A stretch of DNA of 64,000 bases from an uncultured Acholeplasmatales bacterium (GTDB taxonomy: Bacteria > Bacillota_I > Bacilli_A > Acholeplasmatales > Anaeroplasmataceae): NCBI GenBank assembly GCA_944324805.1, contig CALUXS010000003.1, positions 124,001 through 188,000 on the forward strand. The letters are read 5' to 3'. Position numbers and translations under genes: made by a program. Shown here piece by piece: positions 17,781 to 27,800 of this stretch. The notes beneath the pieces were generated by a model. It made no database searches and was not told where the DNA came from. It saw nothing but the letters and a program-made list of their open reading frames with translations. The stretch's first letter is position 1, and the number at the start of each line of letters is the position of its first letter.

Positions 17781-19436
17781 TTACCAATATATTGAAATTT
17801 TTGTTCCTTTATCAAGAATACTTTCTAATTCTATTTTATAGCCAAAATGCTCACATATGTGTTTTACAATTGCTAGTCCTAAGCCAGTACCACCGGATTG
17901 TTTACTCTTCGCTTTATCAACACGATAAAATCTTTCGAAAACTCTTGTTTGGTCTTCCTTAGAAATACCGATTCCTGTATCTTCAACGCTAAAGCAATTG
18001 CTATTAAGAGTAATTTTTATTTTTCCATTATTGATATTATATTTAATAGCATTATCTAAAAGATTGCTAAATATCTCATCAATTTGCATAACACTTACTT
18101 CTTTTACTACATCTTCAACATTTAACTCAAGTTTTATCTTTTTCGAATTAAGCTTATTGTGATACCTTTCGATGACATCATCTAAGATTGTTTTAATATT
18201 AGTTGATACCATTTCAAAATCTTTTTGATATTCTAAATTAGATAATTCTAGCATATCAATAATAATTTGGTTCATTCGATTTGCTTCTTTTAACGTTTTT
18301 TCGGCAGCTTCAAATATCTCATTTTTATCTTCTATTATTCCTGCTGTTATCATTTGTTGATAACCTATAATCGTAGTTAAAGGACTTTTTAATTCATGAG
18401 ATGCATTAGCAAAGAAATCCTTTTTGATTTGATCCATTTTTTGTTTTGTTGTTATATCAATAAATGTTATTATACTTCTATTTTGATTCCAATCTGTTTT
18501 AGGAAAACTTATTGTGAAAAAATAACATCTACCATCAATCTCAATTGTTAAATCTGTTGTTTTTTTGTCCTTTAAAGCACTTTGTAGCCATTTTTGTAAT
18601 GATATATCTCTAATACAATAAAAGTAATTTTTTCTTAGCACTGTATCAAGCGAAACATTAAATAGTTTTAAAGCAGCTGGATTTATTAATTCAATATCTT
18701 CTCCACTTAAAAGAATTAAGCCTTGTTCCATACTATCTAAAATAGTTTGATTTTTTTCTTTTTCAGATTGTAAAAGATAAATATGATTTTCAATCTCTTT
18801 TCTTAAAACAGCAATAATTTTAGGTAAATCATCGACATCCTTTAATGTATAATTTTGCTTATCTTCTATCAAACTAGCTAAATCGGATACTGATTGATTT
18901 ACAGGTTTCATCATTTGCTTAGATGCTAAATATAGCATACCTACACCAGCTACTAAAATTACTAAAATACCTACAAAACCTATTTCAAAATATGTAGTAG
19001 CAATGTTATTAATTACACTTATTTCATATGCCAATCTAATATAATATCCTGAATCTAAGTCTGCAATATACATCATTTTATAACCTAGTGAGTCAGAATT
19101 TCTTGTATATATATCTCCTAGATTTTGTAATTCAGGTCTATTAATATGATTATCTAAATTAGAAACATCAAAACCATATTCCGAATCATAGATTACTGTT
19201 CCTTCTTTATCTATAAATGTAATACGCAAATTTGAATCAGCTGCACTAAGCATAAGAGCAGTTTCTTCAAAATTAGTACCATCAAAATCCTTACATGCAA
19301 TTATCAAATAACTTTTTATTTCTTCTTTTGATTTATCAGTATGATCCTTTAGCATTGTTAAAAAAGATGCCAAAAAAAGTACTAGTAAAGATAAAAACAA
19401 AACAAGAGAACTTAAGAATATTATTCTTTTTTTCAT
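17781..19436 (-). CDS. phoR: Phosphate-sensing histidine kinase PhoR
   Basis: A 551-residue sensor kinase: TM1 (about 8-28), extracytoplasmic sensor (30-145), TM2 (150-170), HAMP-like linker, PAS domain (about 225-330), HisKA with the phospho-His in FFANASHELKSPLTTI (about 345), and HATPase with N box NLLDNAIKYN, G1 VEDTGIGIS and G2 GGTGLGLAIVKHIC. Domain order matches PhoR of Bacillus. It overlaps the response regulator gene by 4 bases and ends the pst-pho operon, so phosphate limitation should induce its own sensor. The exact ligand is inferred from the operon. Confidence 0.93.
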   Translation of the reverse strand: MKKRIIFLSSLVLFLSLLVLFLASFLTMLKDHTDKSKEEIKSYLIIACKDFDGTNFEETALMLSAADSNLRITFIDKEGTVIYDSEYGFDVSNLDNHINRPELQNLGDIYTRNSDSLGYKMMYIADLDSGYYIRLAYEISVINNIATTYFEIGFVGILVILVAGVGMLYLASKQMMKPVNQSVSDLASLIEDKQNYTLKDVDDLPKIIAVLRKEIENHIYLLQSEKEKNQTILDSMEQGLILLSGEDIELINPAALKLFNVSLDTVLRKNYFYCIRDISLQKWLQSALKDKKTTDLTIEIDGRCYFFTISFPKTDWNQNRSIITFIDITTKQKMDQIKKDFFANASHELKSPLTTIIGYQQMITAGIIEDKNEIFEAAEKTLKEANRMNQIIIDMLELSNLEYQKDFEMVSTNIKTILDDVIERYHNKLNSKKIKLELNVEDVVKEVSVMQIDEIFSNLLDNAIKYNINNGKIKITLNSNCFSVEDTGIGISKEDQTRVFERFYRVDKAKSKQSGGTGLGLAIVKHICEHFGYKIELESILDKGTKISIYW

Positions 19437-20101
19437 CTTAACACCTTATACCCTATTCCGTAAATTGTTTTTATAATATTTTGCTCAGGATCAATTTTGT
19501 TTCTCAAAGATTTAATATGCATATCAAGCGCACGTGATTCAAGTATTTGATTTGTATTCCAAATTTTTTCAAATATTTCTTCTCTACTAACTACATTTCC
19601 ACTCTTTTGAGTTAAAAGAACTAATATATCGAATTCTTTATTTGTTAATTCAACAATTTTACCTGCTTTTTTACATTCACGTTTATTTAAATCGATAGTA
19701 ACATCTTGTATTTCTAAAACCATACTTTGTCTATATCTTCTAACTTTAACTCCAACCCTACTCATTAACTCTAATAAATCAAATGGTTTTTCTATATAAT
19801 CATCTGCTCCTAAATCTAAACCATCTACCTTATCCATTAGCATATGATTTGCAGAGATTATAATTATTTCAATATCATCATTTTTCCTATCAGCTCTAAT
19901 CTTTTTTAATATTTCACTTCCAGAATAATCAGGAAGCATCATATCTAACAAAATCATATTAGGTTTCTTTTCTTCAAACTTTTTGAAAAAGCTTGTTCCA
20001 TCATAAAATGTTTCAACAGTATATCCTTGTTTAGAAAGGGTTCTATTAATAATTTGAGCGATATCCTTATCATCCTCAATTGAATAAATTAGGTATTCCA
20101 C
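19433..20101 (-). CDS. phoP: Response regulator PhoP/PhoB, OmpR family
   Basis: A 222-residue regulator: receiver domain with acidic pair ED (residues 9-10), phospho-Asp in ILLDMMLPDYSGSE (about 53), and Lys in DDYIEKPFDLLEL, followed by an OmpR winged helix ending KTIYGIGYKV. The start is a GTG (20099-20101) with AAAGGA 8 bases upstream; no in-frame ATG fits. It sits between phoU and phoR. It probably binds the TTTACA direct repeats before pstS, and maybe those before ppx. Confidence 0.93.
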   Translation of the reverse strand: MEYLIYSIEDDKDIAQIINRTLSKQGYTVETFYDGTSFFKKFEEKKPNMILLDMMLPDYSGSEILKKIRADRKNDDIEIIIISANHMLMDKVDGLDLGADDYIEKPFDLLELMSRVGVKVRRYRQSMVLEIQDVTIDLNKRECKKAGKIVELTNKEFDILVLLTQKSGNVVSREEIFEKIWNTNQILESRALDMHIKSLRNKIDPEQNIIKTIYGIGYKVLR

Positions 20102-20121
20102 TTTACCATTCCTTTCTTTAA

Positions 20122-20757
20122 CTAGTAGATTTTTTTGTCCTTATGATAGCCACTTACGATGTAAACAACCCATTCTGCAATATTAACACAATGGTCAGCT
20201 ATTCTTTCTAAATATTTTACCACTAAAGTAGTATAAATTGCAAAAGGAAGATAATTTTCTCCTTCTTTTTGAGGATGTGCAAGCATTTCAACTATTTCTT
20301 CATACTTTTCATCTACGTAATCATCAGATTTTATTACCTGGTTTGCTAGTTCTACATCACTATTTACATAAGATAAAATTGATTTTTTCAACATTTCTAG
20401 TACAAAAGAAGTTAATTTATCTACTGCTTCCATATGTTCTGAAGGAAATTGATTTAACTTTGTTGCAAACTGCATAATATCTTCTGCATGATCACCAATT
20501 CTTTCGACATCAGCTACTAGTTTTAAAATTCCTGTTACTTGTTTTAAATCACTTGCATATGGTCTTTCTCTTAACAAAATAGTTAAACAAATTTCTTCGA
20601 TTAAACGTTCGTATTGATCAACTAAGTCATCATTTATAATTGAAGCTTCTTTTTTTCCTACATAAACTAATATTGCTTCACTTATATTTTCTACAACTGT
20701 ATCACTCATTTTCAAAAGCATTTCTTTTAAATTTTCGATTTCTTTTTCAAGTCTCAT
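20122..20757 (-). CDS. phoU: Phosphate-signalling regulator PhoU
   Basis: A 211-residue all-helical protein with two three-helix bundles, each carrying the PhoU metal-binding type motif: VADVERIGDHAEDI (about 81-94) and VVKYLERIADHCVNIAEW (about 178-195). PhoU links PstSCAB to the PhoR-PhoP system and restrains phosphate uptake. It lies 12 bases after pstB and before phoP, the standard order. Confidence 0.95.
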   Translation of the reverse strand: MRLEKEIENLKEMLLKMSDTVVENISEAILVYVGKKEASIINDDLVDQYERLIEEICLTILLRERPYASDLKQVTGILKLVADVERIGDHAEDIMQFATKLNQFPSEHMEAVDKLTSFVLEMLKKSILSYVNSDVELANQVIKSDDYVDEKYEEIVEMLAHPQKEGENYLPFAIYTTLVVKYLERIADHCVNIAEWVVYIVSGYHKDKKIY

Positions 20758-20769
20758 ACTTTATAACTC

Positions 20770-21516
20770 CTATCCAAATCTACCTGTAATATAATCTTCT
20801 GTCTTTTTCTTTTGTGGATTTTTGAATAATTCTTCTGTTTCGTTATATTCAATAACCTCACCTAATAAGAAAAAGGCTGTATAATCTGAAACACGGGTTG
20901 CTTGTTGCATATTATGTGTAACTATCACTATAGTATAGTCTTTCTTTAATTCACCTATTAATTCTTCAATTTTTAAAGTTGCAATCGGATCAAGAGCACT
21001 AGTTGGCTCATCCATTAAAATTACTTCTGGTTTCATAGCAATAGCTCTAGCAATGCATAAGCGTTGTTGTTGACCTCCAGATAACCCTAAAGCATTATCC
21101 TTTAATCTATCTTTTACCTCATCATATAAAGATGCTTTCTTTAAAGAATCTACTACTATTTCCATCAATTTTTCCTTGTTTTTAATTCCACTACAACGTG
21201 GTCCATATGCTACATTATCAAAAATAGACATTGGAAATGGATTTGGTTGTTGGAAAACCATACCTACTTTTGTTCTTAAATCAATTGGATTTAGTTCTAA
21301 AATATTATCATCTTTAAATAGAATTTCTCCTTCTACACGGCAATTTGGTATAAGATCATTCATTCTATTTAAACAACGTAATAAAGTTGATTTACCACAA
21401 CCTGATGGTCCGATAAAGGCTGTAACCTTATTATGATAAATATCTAAATTTACATCCTTTAATACATGCTTTTCTCCATAGAAAAGATTAACATTTTTTA
21501 TTGTAAAATCGTTCAT
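20770..21516 (-). CDS. pstB: Phosphate ABC transporter ATPase PstB
   Basis: A 248-residue ATPase of the phosphate importer: Walker [20 protein letters not shown], the PstB-typical [13 protein letters not shown], signature [16 protein letters not shown], Walker [15 protein letters not shown] and switch His in [13 protein letters not shown]. Its start codon overlaps the pstA stop (TAATG arrangement). Length is normal. Confidence 0.97.
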   Translation of the reverse strand: MNDFTIKNVNLFYGEKHVLKDVNLDIYHNKVTAFIGPSGCGKSTLLRCLNRMNDLIPNCRVEGEILFKDDNILELNPIDLRTKVGMVFQQPNPFPMSIFDNVAYGPRCSGIKNKEKLMEIVVDSLKKASLYDEVKDRLKDNALGLSGGQQQRLCIARAIAMKPEVILMDEPTSALDPIATLKIEELIGELKKDYTIVIVTHNMQQATRVSDYTAFFLLGEVIEYNETEELFKNPQKKKTEDYITGRFG

Positions 21517-22757
21517 TATTGTCCTACCGCCATTTTATTCATTTTCTTTGATATTAATTTAACAGCTAAAGATAGTAGCAATACAACTATCAAAATAAAA
21601 ATTGCAATTGCTGAAGCTGTACCATAATTTGGATTTTCACCTTGCATAATTGACCAAATATGTAAAGATAGAGATGTAGATGCCTTTGTAACACTTATAT
21701 CATCTTGAATACTTGTACCCATTACAAAAATCAACGCAGCAGATTCTCCTATAATTCTACCTATTGAAAGTAATGTTGCAGTCAAAATACCTGGTAATGA
21801 ATTTGGTAAAATAACTTTGAATACTGTTTGGGTTTTAGAGGCGCCAAGCGCTAAAGAAGCCATTGTAAAATGAGCTGGAATAACCTTTAATGATTCTGAG
21901 GTGGTTTTTATAATTGTTGGTAGTAAAATAATAACCATTGTAAAAGCACCAGCTAGTATACTAAACCCGTTTGTTTTAAAGGTTCCATCACAAAATGGAA
22001 TAAAAATTAATGCGCCACAAAAACCAAAAATAATTGATGGTATACCACTTGTCATATCTATCATTGTTAATAAAGTAGATTTAATTTTACCAGGCTTTGC
22101 ATACTCTTCAAGGAATATAGCAGCGCCAACACCTATTGGTAAAGCGATTGCTAAAGTAATTAAAATTAAATAAAGAGTTGTAATTAGAGAACCTCTAGCT
22201 CCCCCACCAGAAGTTTTACATTGTATTTGGTTTATAATAACAGAGGAATTTAGTGTATCTGCAATTTTTTCTGCTCCCTTTTTTGCGCCAACAATGCTTG
22301 TTTTACCGTTTGCATCTTGGCATCTTATTGCATCAATTCTTACCCCAGTTTCTAATTTATATACTGATTGTCCATCTAATGATTTAGCAGATTGAAATGG
22401 AGAATTTGAAGCAACATATGTTACTACTACACAATCCGATCCATCTGTTGCCTTTGAATCTTTTATTGCAATGCCATAATTTGAAACAAAATATGAACCT
22501 TCAATATTTGGATCATCGAAATCATTTTCACTTGCTAAAACTGTAACTGTATTTAATTTTTCTGCGTTATCAGATGTCAATAATTTCAAATTAAAATTAG
22601 GGATACCTTGAACTAATACGTAAATTATTATACCAAAAAGTACTACAACTAAAAATAATGTTGACAAATACGTAGGAACTAATCTAGCAATATCTGCAAT
22701 CTTTCTACTTGTTGTAAGTGCTGTTGATTTTTCTTTCGGAGTTTTATTATTTTTCAT
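21516..22757 (-). CDS. pstA: Phosphate ABC transporter permease PstA with a long extracellular insertion
   Basis: Membrane subunit of the Pst importer. It is 413 residues, about 110-130 longer than usual. The extra part lies between TM1 (about 28-52) and TM2 (about 190-215): a polar, probably extracytoplasmic segment ([14 protein letters not shown] to [13 protein letters not shown]). The permease core is standard, with the EAA-type loop [21 protein letters not shown] and [11 protein letters not shown]. It overlaps pstC and pstB by one base each (TAATG). The insertion could touch the substrate-binding protein, which is itself unusual here. Confidence 0.93.
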   Translation of the reverse strand: MKNNKTPKEKSTALTTSRKIADIARLVPTYLSTLFLVVVLFGIIIYVLVQGIPNFNLKLLTSDNAEKLNTVTVLASENDFDDPNIEGSYFVSNYGIAIKDSKATDGSDCVVVTYVASNSPFQSAKSLDGQSVYKLETGVRIDAIRCQDANGKTSIVGAKKGAEKIADTLNSSVIINQIQCKTSGGGARGSLITTLYLILITLAIALPIGVGAAIFLEEYAKPGKIKSTLLTMIDMTSGIPSIIFGFCGALIFIPFCDGTFKTNGFSILAGAFTMVIILLPTIIKTTSESLKVIPAHFTMASLALGASKTQTVFKVILPNSLPGILTATLLSIGRIIGESAALIFVMGTSIQDDISVTKASTSLSLHIWSIMQGENPNYGTASAIAIFILIVVLLLSLAVKLISKKMNKMAVGQ

Positions 22758-23674
22758 TATATTTCCTCCATTTTCTTTTTAATAGCATTTAAGCCAATAT
22801 TAGTTATTAAAATTATCACAATCAAAACAATTCCAACACTAAAACGAATATCATAATCTAGTCCACTACTTTCATGTAAGCCTAACATCATTGTTGAAGT
22901 CAGTGTTCTTGTAATAGAAAATAATCCAAAGTTTGGACCAGTAATAGCATTACCGCAAACCATTGAAACCGCAGTTGCTTCTCCTAAAGCACGTCCAATA
23001 CCAAGAATCAAAGCTGCAAATATTCCCGATTTAGCACCACTAATTACGATTTTAAAATCTGTTTGTGTTTTTGAAGCTCCCAAAGCTAATGAGGCTTGGA
23101 TAGTTGTAGACTTAACAGCCTTCATACTAGTAACACTTAACATTGTGATAGTAGGTAACATCATGATTACTAGCACTAATATTGTAGATAAATTTGACAT
23201 ACCGCCTGCAGTTTGTAAACCAAATGCATTAGCTAGGCTCTTAACAATTGGATTAATAACACCCATTCCAAATAAACCAAAAATTATTGATGGAATAGCA
23301 GCAAGAATCTCTACAACATTGTTAACAAAAATACTTAACCAGCGTGGTGCAATTCTTACTATAAATAGCGATGTTAGAACTGAAACCGGTAAAGCTATTA
23401 GCGTTGCTATTAATGTTACATAAATTGTATTAATTAACGCTCCTAAAATACCATATGTTGATTCTGTCCAACTAGTTTTAGAAATAAAATCCCAAAAGTT
23501 TGCTTTTGTCATTCCAAAATCATTTACAGGGTAAGTTTTAACAAATGGTTGTATACCATTTTTTAGAATAAAAACTACAATGAAAATAATTGAAGATGAT
23601 GCTAAAATTGCGATTAATAGGAAAATAATCATGAATATTTTATCGATTATAGTTTTATTTTTACTATTTGTCAT
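22757..23674 (-). CDS. pstC: Phosphate ABC transporter permease PstC
   Basis: A 305-residue permease with six helices and the EAA loop [20 protein letters not shown] followed by LGIGRALGEATAVSMV. I chose the ATG at 23674 because AAGGAG lies 6 bases upstream; an in-frame GTG at 23698 would add eight residues but has no ribosome site and falls on the hairpin between pstS and pstC. It pairs with PstA. Confidence 0.95.
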   Translation of the reverse strand: MTNSKNKTIIDKIFMIIFLLIAILASSSIIFIVVFILKNGIQPFVKTYPVNDFGMTKANFWDFISKTSWTESTYGILGALINTIYVTLIATLIALPVSVLTSLFIVRIAPRWLSIFVNNVVEILAAIPSIIFGLFGMGVINPIVKSLANAFGLQTAGGMSNLSTILVLVIMMLPTITMLSVTSMKAVKSTTIQASLALGASKTQTDFKIVISGAKSGIFAALILGIGRALGEATAVSMVCGNAITGPNFGLFSITRTLTSTMMLGLHESSGLDYDIRFSVGIVLIVIILITNIGLNAIKKKMEEI

Positions 23675-23696
23675 TTTTTTCTCCTTATTCTTATAC

Positions 23697-23722
23697 ACAA
23701 AAATAGGCCACTATGGGCCTAT
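23697..23722 (-). terminator. Partial terminator between pstS and pstC
   Basis: ATAGGCC/GGCCTAT stem (7 bp, 6-base loop) followed on the minus strand by five T. A leaky terminator here would give more PstS than permease, as is usual in pst operons. Confidence 0.65.
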
Positions 23723-23745
23723 AAATGGCATTTAATCTCTAATTA

Positions 23746-24738
23746 TTAAGCTTCAACAGCTTTTTTAACATCTTCCCAAGTTTTATATTCACCGCTGAAG
23801 ATATTCCATAAAATTTCTGAATCTGCATCTTCTAAAACATCATTTTCAGGACTTACAATTGCAACGATACCATCTTTACAAATTGTACCTTTTGTTTCTT
23901 CTGATGCATCTTCACCAGATTCAAAATCTCTAGATAAGAAACCAATGTCTAACTTGTTTGCTCCATCTTTTTCTGAACCTTGTGTACATTTATATGCATC
24001 ACCTGAACCTGTATGGTTATGTGAAGGAATAAAATTAACATCATCTTTAATAGCTTCCTTAAATGCAGCACTTAATGCCTTAGCAATTTTTTCAACTGAT
24101 GTCGAACCACCAAACTTAAGTGTGACATCTGTTGTAATAGCTAATGCTTCTTTAACTTTTTCATCATTAGCTTTAATATCATTCCATGTTTGTGCACTAT
24201 CTAAAACTGCTTGATCAACAATTCCGTCATTAGCTGCAACAATTGTTAATCCTTCTAGTGAGAACATATACTTAACAAAGGCATAAGTCATTTTTGCCTC
24301 ATTAGAACCATCATCAACTCTAGTAATATAATTAAAGTTACGTGATAATTTATAAGTTCCGTCAATTACAGAATCCTCTGTAGCTTCTACACCATTAAAT
24401 GTCAATCCCTTTACATCATCTGATTCTGCAACTGATGATAATGAAGCATAACCTATACCATATTCATCACCTGCAACTGCACTCATCATAGCACCGTTAT
24501 TAGCAACAGTAACTGCTCCATCTGCCAATAACTTATCATTAGATTTAGCTTCTGAATGACCAATTGCTGTAAAGAAGCCATCACGTGTTCCTGATTTTGT
24601 ATCTCTTGTGTAAACTGTTATATTTTTTGAAGTGTCAAATTTAGATTCATTTCCGCCATTTTCTGTAGAATTGTTACAACTTGCTAATGTAAATAATCCT
24701 ACAAATAAACTTACTAAACCAACAAATATTTTTTTCAT
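23746..24738 (-). CDS. pstS: Phosphate-binding lipoprotein PstS, apparently circularly permuted
   Basis: Lipoprotein substrate-binding subunit of the Pst importer: signal peptide 1-20, lipobox LASC with Cys21, 330 residues. Normal PstS reads GSTSV... - SRxxxxxE - DGIAvivnP - IFsGxxxxWxDV, and then R..SGTR..F - GIGY - LSR. Here the second half comes first: TRDTKSGTRDGFF (44-56), YGIGYASL (93-100), YKLSRNFNYI (129-138). The usual first half follows: FGGSTSVEKIA (209-219), GSGD (244-247), DIGFLSRDFESGE (264-276), CKDGIVAIVSPENDV (287-301), NIFSGEYKTWEDV (312-324). All phosphate-site motifs are kept, so function is probably retained. A strong GAGGAG site and Pho-box repeats lie upstream. Confidence 0.9.
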   Translation of the reverse strand: MKKIFVGLVSLFVGLFTLASCNNSTENGGNESKFDTSKNITVYTRDTKSGTRDGFFTAIGHSEAKSNDKLLADGAVTVANNGAMMSAVAGDEYGIGYASLSSVAESDDVKGLTFNGVEATEDSVIDGTYKLSRNFNYITRVDDGSNEAKMTYAFVKYMFSLEGLTIVAANDGIVDQAVLDSAQTWNDIKANDEKVKEALAITTDVTLKFGGSTSVEKIAKALSAAFKEAIKDDVNFIPSHNHTGSGDAYKCTQGSEKDGANKLDIGFLSRDFESGEDASEETKGTICKDGIVAIVSPENDVLEDADSEILWNIFSGEYKTWEDVKKAVEA

Positions 24739-24775
24739 TTTAAATATCTCCTCTTTATTTTTGATTTACAGCTGT

Positions 24776-24781
24776 ATTATA
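24776..24781 (-). promoter_or_regulatory. -10 box of the pst operon
   Basis: Minus-strand TATAAT; the TTGACA further up is only 13 bases away and looks like part of the Pho-box array, so the promoter probably depends on the activator. Confidence 0.65.
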
Positions 24782-24794
24782 TATAAATTTACAA

Positions 24795-24840
24795 TGTCAA
24801 AAAATCGTAAATCTGTAAAGAATTGTAAAGAGATTGTAAA
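24795..24840 (-). promoter_or_regulatory. Pho box: five TTTACA-like direct repeats
   Basis: On the minus strand TTTACA, TTTACA, TTTACA, TTTACG and TTGACA occur at plus positions 24835, 24824, 24814, 24806 and 24795, with spacings of 11, 10, 8 and 11 bases. PhoP-type regulators bind such TT(A/T/C)ACA repeats at about 11-base period. The array ends 14 bases before the -10 box of pstS. Confidence 0.8.
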
Positions 24841-24842
24841 GA

Positions 24843-24866
24843 AAAAAGGGTCAAACGACCCTTTTC
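24843..24866 (-). terminator. Terminator of the giant surface-protein gene
   Basis: AAAAGGGTC - loop - GACCCTTTT stem (9 bp, 4-base loop) plus T-run, a few bases after the stop at 24874. Confidence 0.9.
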
Positions 24867-24873
24867 CTATCAT

Positions 24874-27800
24874 TTATACTGCACTATAATTACCAGTATC
24901 ATAATAAACATTTACATTTGAGTTTACAAATAAACTGTTTGTACCTGTCATTGTAATTTGAACATAATCATTCCAGCGCTTCTTCACTGAGTAATCAGTG
25001 TAATAAGTTCTATTGTTTGCTCCTATACCAATTAAAGAGAATTCTCCTTCCTCTACTATAAGAGTTTCTTCCACCTTAGCCTCAGCATATCCAGCTAGAC
25101 CCCATACACGTCTTGTTAAACCATTCAAATATACATAGTACGCATTTTTATAAACAACCTCTAATGAGAAATCACTATTAATAATAACTTCATCACCATC
25201 TTTGTATTTATTATTAGAAAAACCATCTTTAACAACTAATTTTTCTTCCACTAAATATACATCTTTGTTAGTATTATAAGTTTTTATATCTGATTCAGTT
25301 AAAGTTGGAACTACAAATTTATATCCACTTTCTACCCATGTATCAATTGCATTGCCTTGTTTATCATCATAGTGAATTTTATACATATCCTCGAAAATAG
25401 GATAAATTGCAAAATCACCTTTAACTAGATAATCTTTAATAAGTTCACCATCTTTACTTAATGACCAACCAAGAAGTTTATGCTCCCTATTATTAAAATA
25501 AGTTGGTATAGTCGGTAAAACATTTAGATTTAAGTTAGTACCTAAAGCTATTTCAATTGTAGAATGAATATTACCCTCACCATCATATATAGTTAAATTA
25601 GCTGGAGTTATTTCTTTATACCATAAATATAAAACTAAATTTTCTCCTGGCATATTTACAAGATTAAACTCATTACTATATGCTGAATCAAAATATAATC
25701 CACTATATTCATATGTTTTTGAATCAATTTCTAAAACTCGATCAAATTCAGGTAAAATTATTGGCATACCTTCATAAAATGAATAAGTTGTATCTCCTAA
25801 CATTTCATTTTTAATTGTAATTTCATATGTAGGAACCTCTTCCCACCTTGCGTAAAGCATTCCACCATTACGAGGCATTTTATTATTTGTAAATAAAGTT
25901 CCTTCTTCAAAAGTACTTGATGTGTACCAGCCTAAGAAATAATAGTATTTACCATCTATTAAAGTATATTTATCATATGTAGGTAAGTTAATTTCTGAAG
26001 AAGGTAGAGCTGTAATATCATTAACAAGAGGCCCTCCATTTTCTTCAAAATATAAAGTAACATTATTTGTAGCTATATGCCAAGAACCATCATATTCCCA
26101 GAAAATATCCTCTTGATAAGAATAATTATTTACATACTCTATAAGGTTATTCAAATCAACACTTTGCTTAATATCTACTAATTCTAAACTATCGGTAGAT
26201 AACTTCATACTTACAGCATCTGCTAAAGGCATGTTCATACTAAACGAAGCTTTGTATAAATAATCCTCTTCATCGATAACTTTTGTGTATAATTCCAAGT
26301 CAAAATTACCTAATTGGCTGTTATTAGTAAGCTCTGCAAGATTAATACTTAATACATATTTACTATTTACATCATCATAATGATAATCTTTAAGGACATT
26401 AGTAAAATCAATAGGTGGACGTTCTCCTGTATTCATACTACTATTGATTGCATCCATAATAGAATCACTAAAGCCAAAACCGAACTTTAATAAATAATAC
26501 AAAGGATCCTCTAAAAGAGTGGTATCACTAATCATTAATTTCTTTTCATATTGTCTTCCTGTTGATGAAGCAAAAACAGGGATAGTTTCAGTTCTATGGA
26601 AATAAACCATATGATCCTTATAATATATATTTAAAATACGATTCATACCTGGAGAACCATTACTTACAGTATCACCAAATTTATAAGGGACATCATTATT
26701 AACTCCAGTTATAACAGGAATTGCTCCAATTCTTGCATAAATTTCAGGATAAACGCTTCCTTCAATCATCTTTATCTTGATATCAATAGGAACACTCATA
26801 TTGATGTTTATACCAATTATATTAGCATTAACATTTATTGTTGATGTTATATGGAAATCCTTTAATTTAGCATCATTAAAAATAGATTTAATTAATGGAT
26901 TTAAACTTGATAAATCATAGAAATTATCTAAATTGCTAGGTATTTCTATAGTAAAATCTTCATCATTAATTTCAAGTGCAAAATTCAAGTTATAACCTAA
27001 AGCATATAAGTTATTTACTTCTAGTCCTGAAATACTATTGCCATTCATCGCTAAAGAAATTATTAAGTCATCTGTACTACCTAATAACTCTTTTGCCAAT
27101 ACTATAGCTAAATTATCCTTAGATATACTAATGTCTTTAATAATCTTTGCGAAATCAATTTTATTTATCAAATCAAAAATATTAAATCCTTCAACTTTAT
27201 CTATTGTGTCTTCAATTTGACTAAAGTCAAAATTTAAGAATTCAGAAATAGTATTTAATAGTCCCATTAAGTCAGAAGTATTTGCCATCAATGATAATGA
27301 ATTTGGACTATCTAAATTATTTTTATATGTGATGTAGAATCTTCCATCCTTTAAAATTATTTTAAAGAAATGAGAATTATAGTTTACTTGTGATGTTGTT
27401 AATGATAGTAAAGCCTCAAAACCTAAATTATCTTTTTCAGATAAATTTAATTTTAAAGAACCACTTAATACATATGATACATTATCAACATTCATATTGC
27501 CATTTAATACTAAACTTAATTTGTCCTCTTTACAAACATCAATAAAACTTCTAACATAATCTAACAATAAACTTAGTGAATTATAATCTATGTATTTAAC
27601 TTCAGGAATAGTAATATCAAAATTTGGCATTTCTGTTATTGTAAGCGATGTATCGCTAATGCTAACAGCGTTATTTATAATATTTCCTATACTAATATTT
27701 AGATTTTTATCGATTATTAGGCTTAGATTACCTAATAATATGCTAGTTTTATCAGCACTAGATTTAACGTTAATTTTAGAAATAATTTCTAATATACCTA

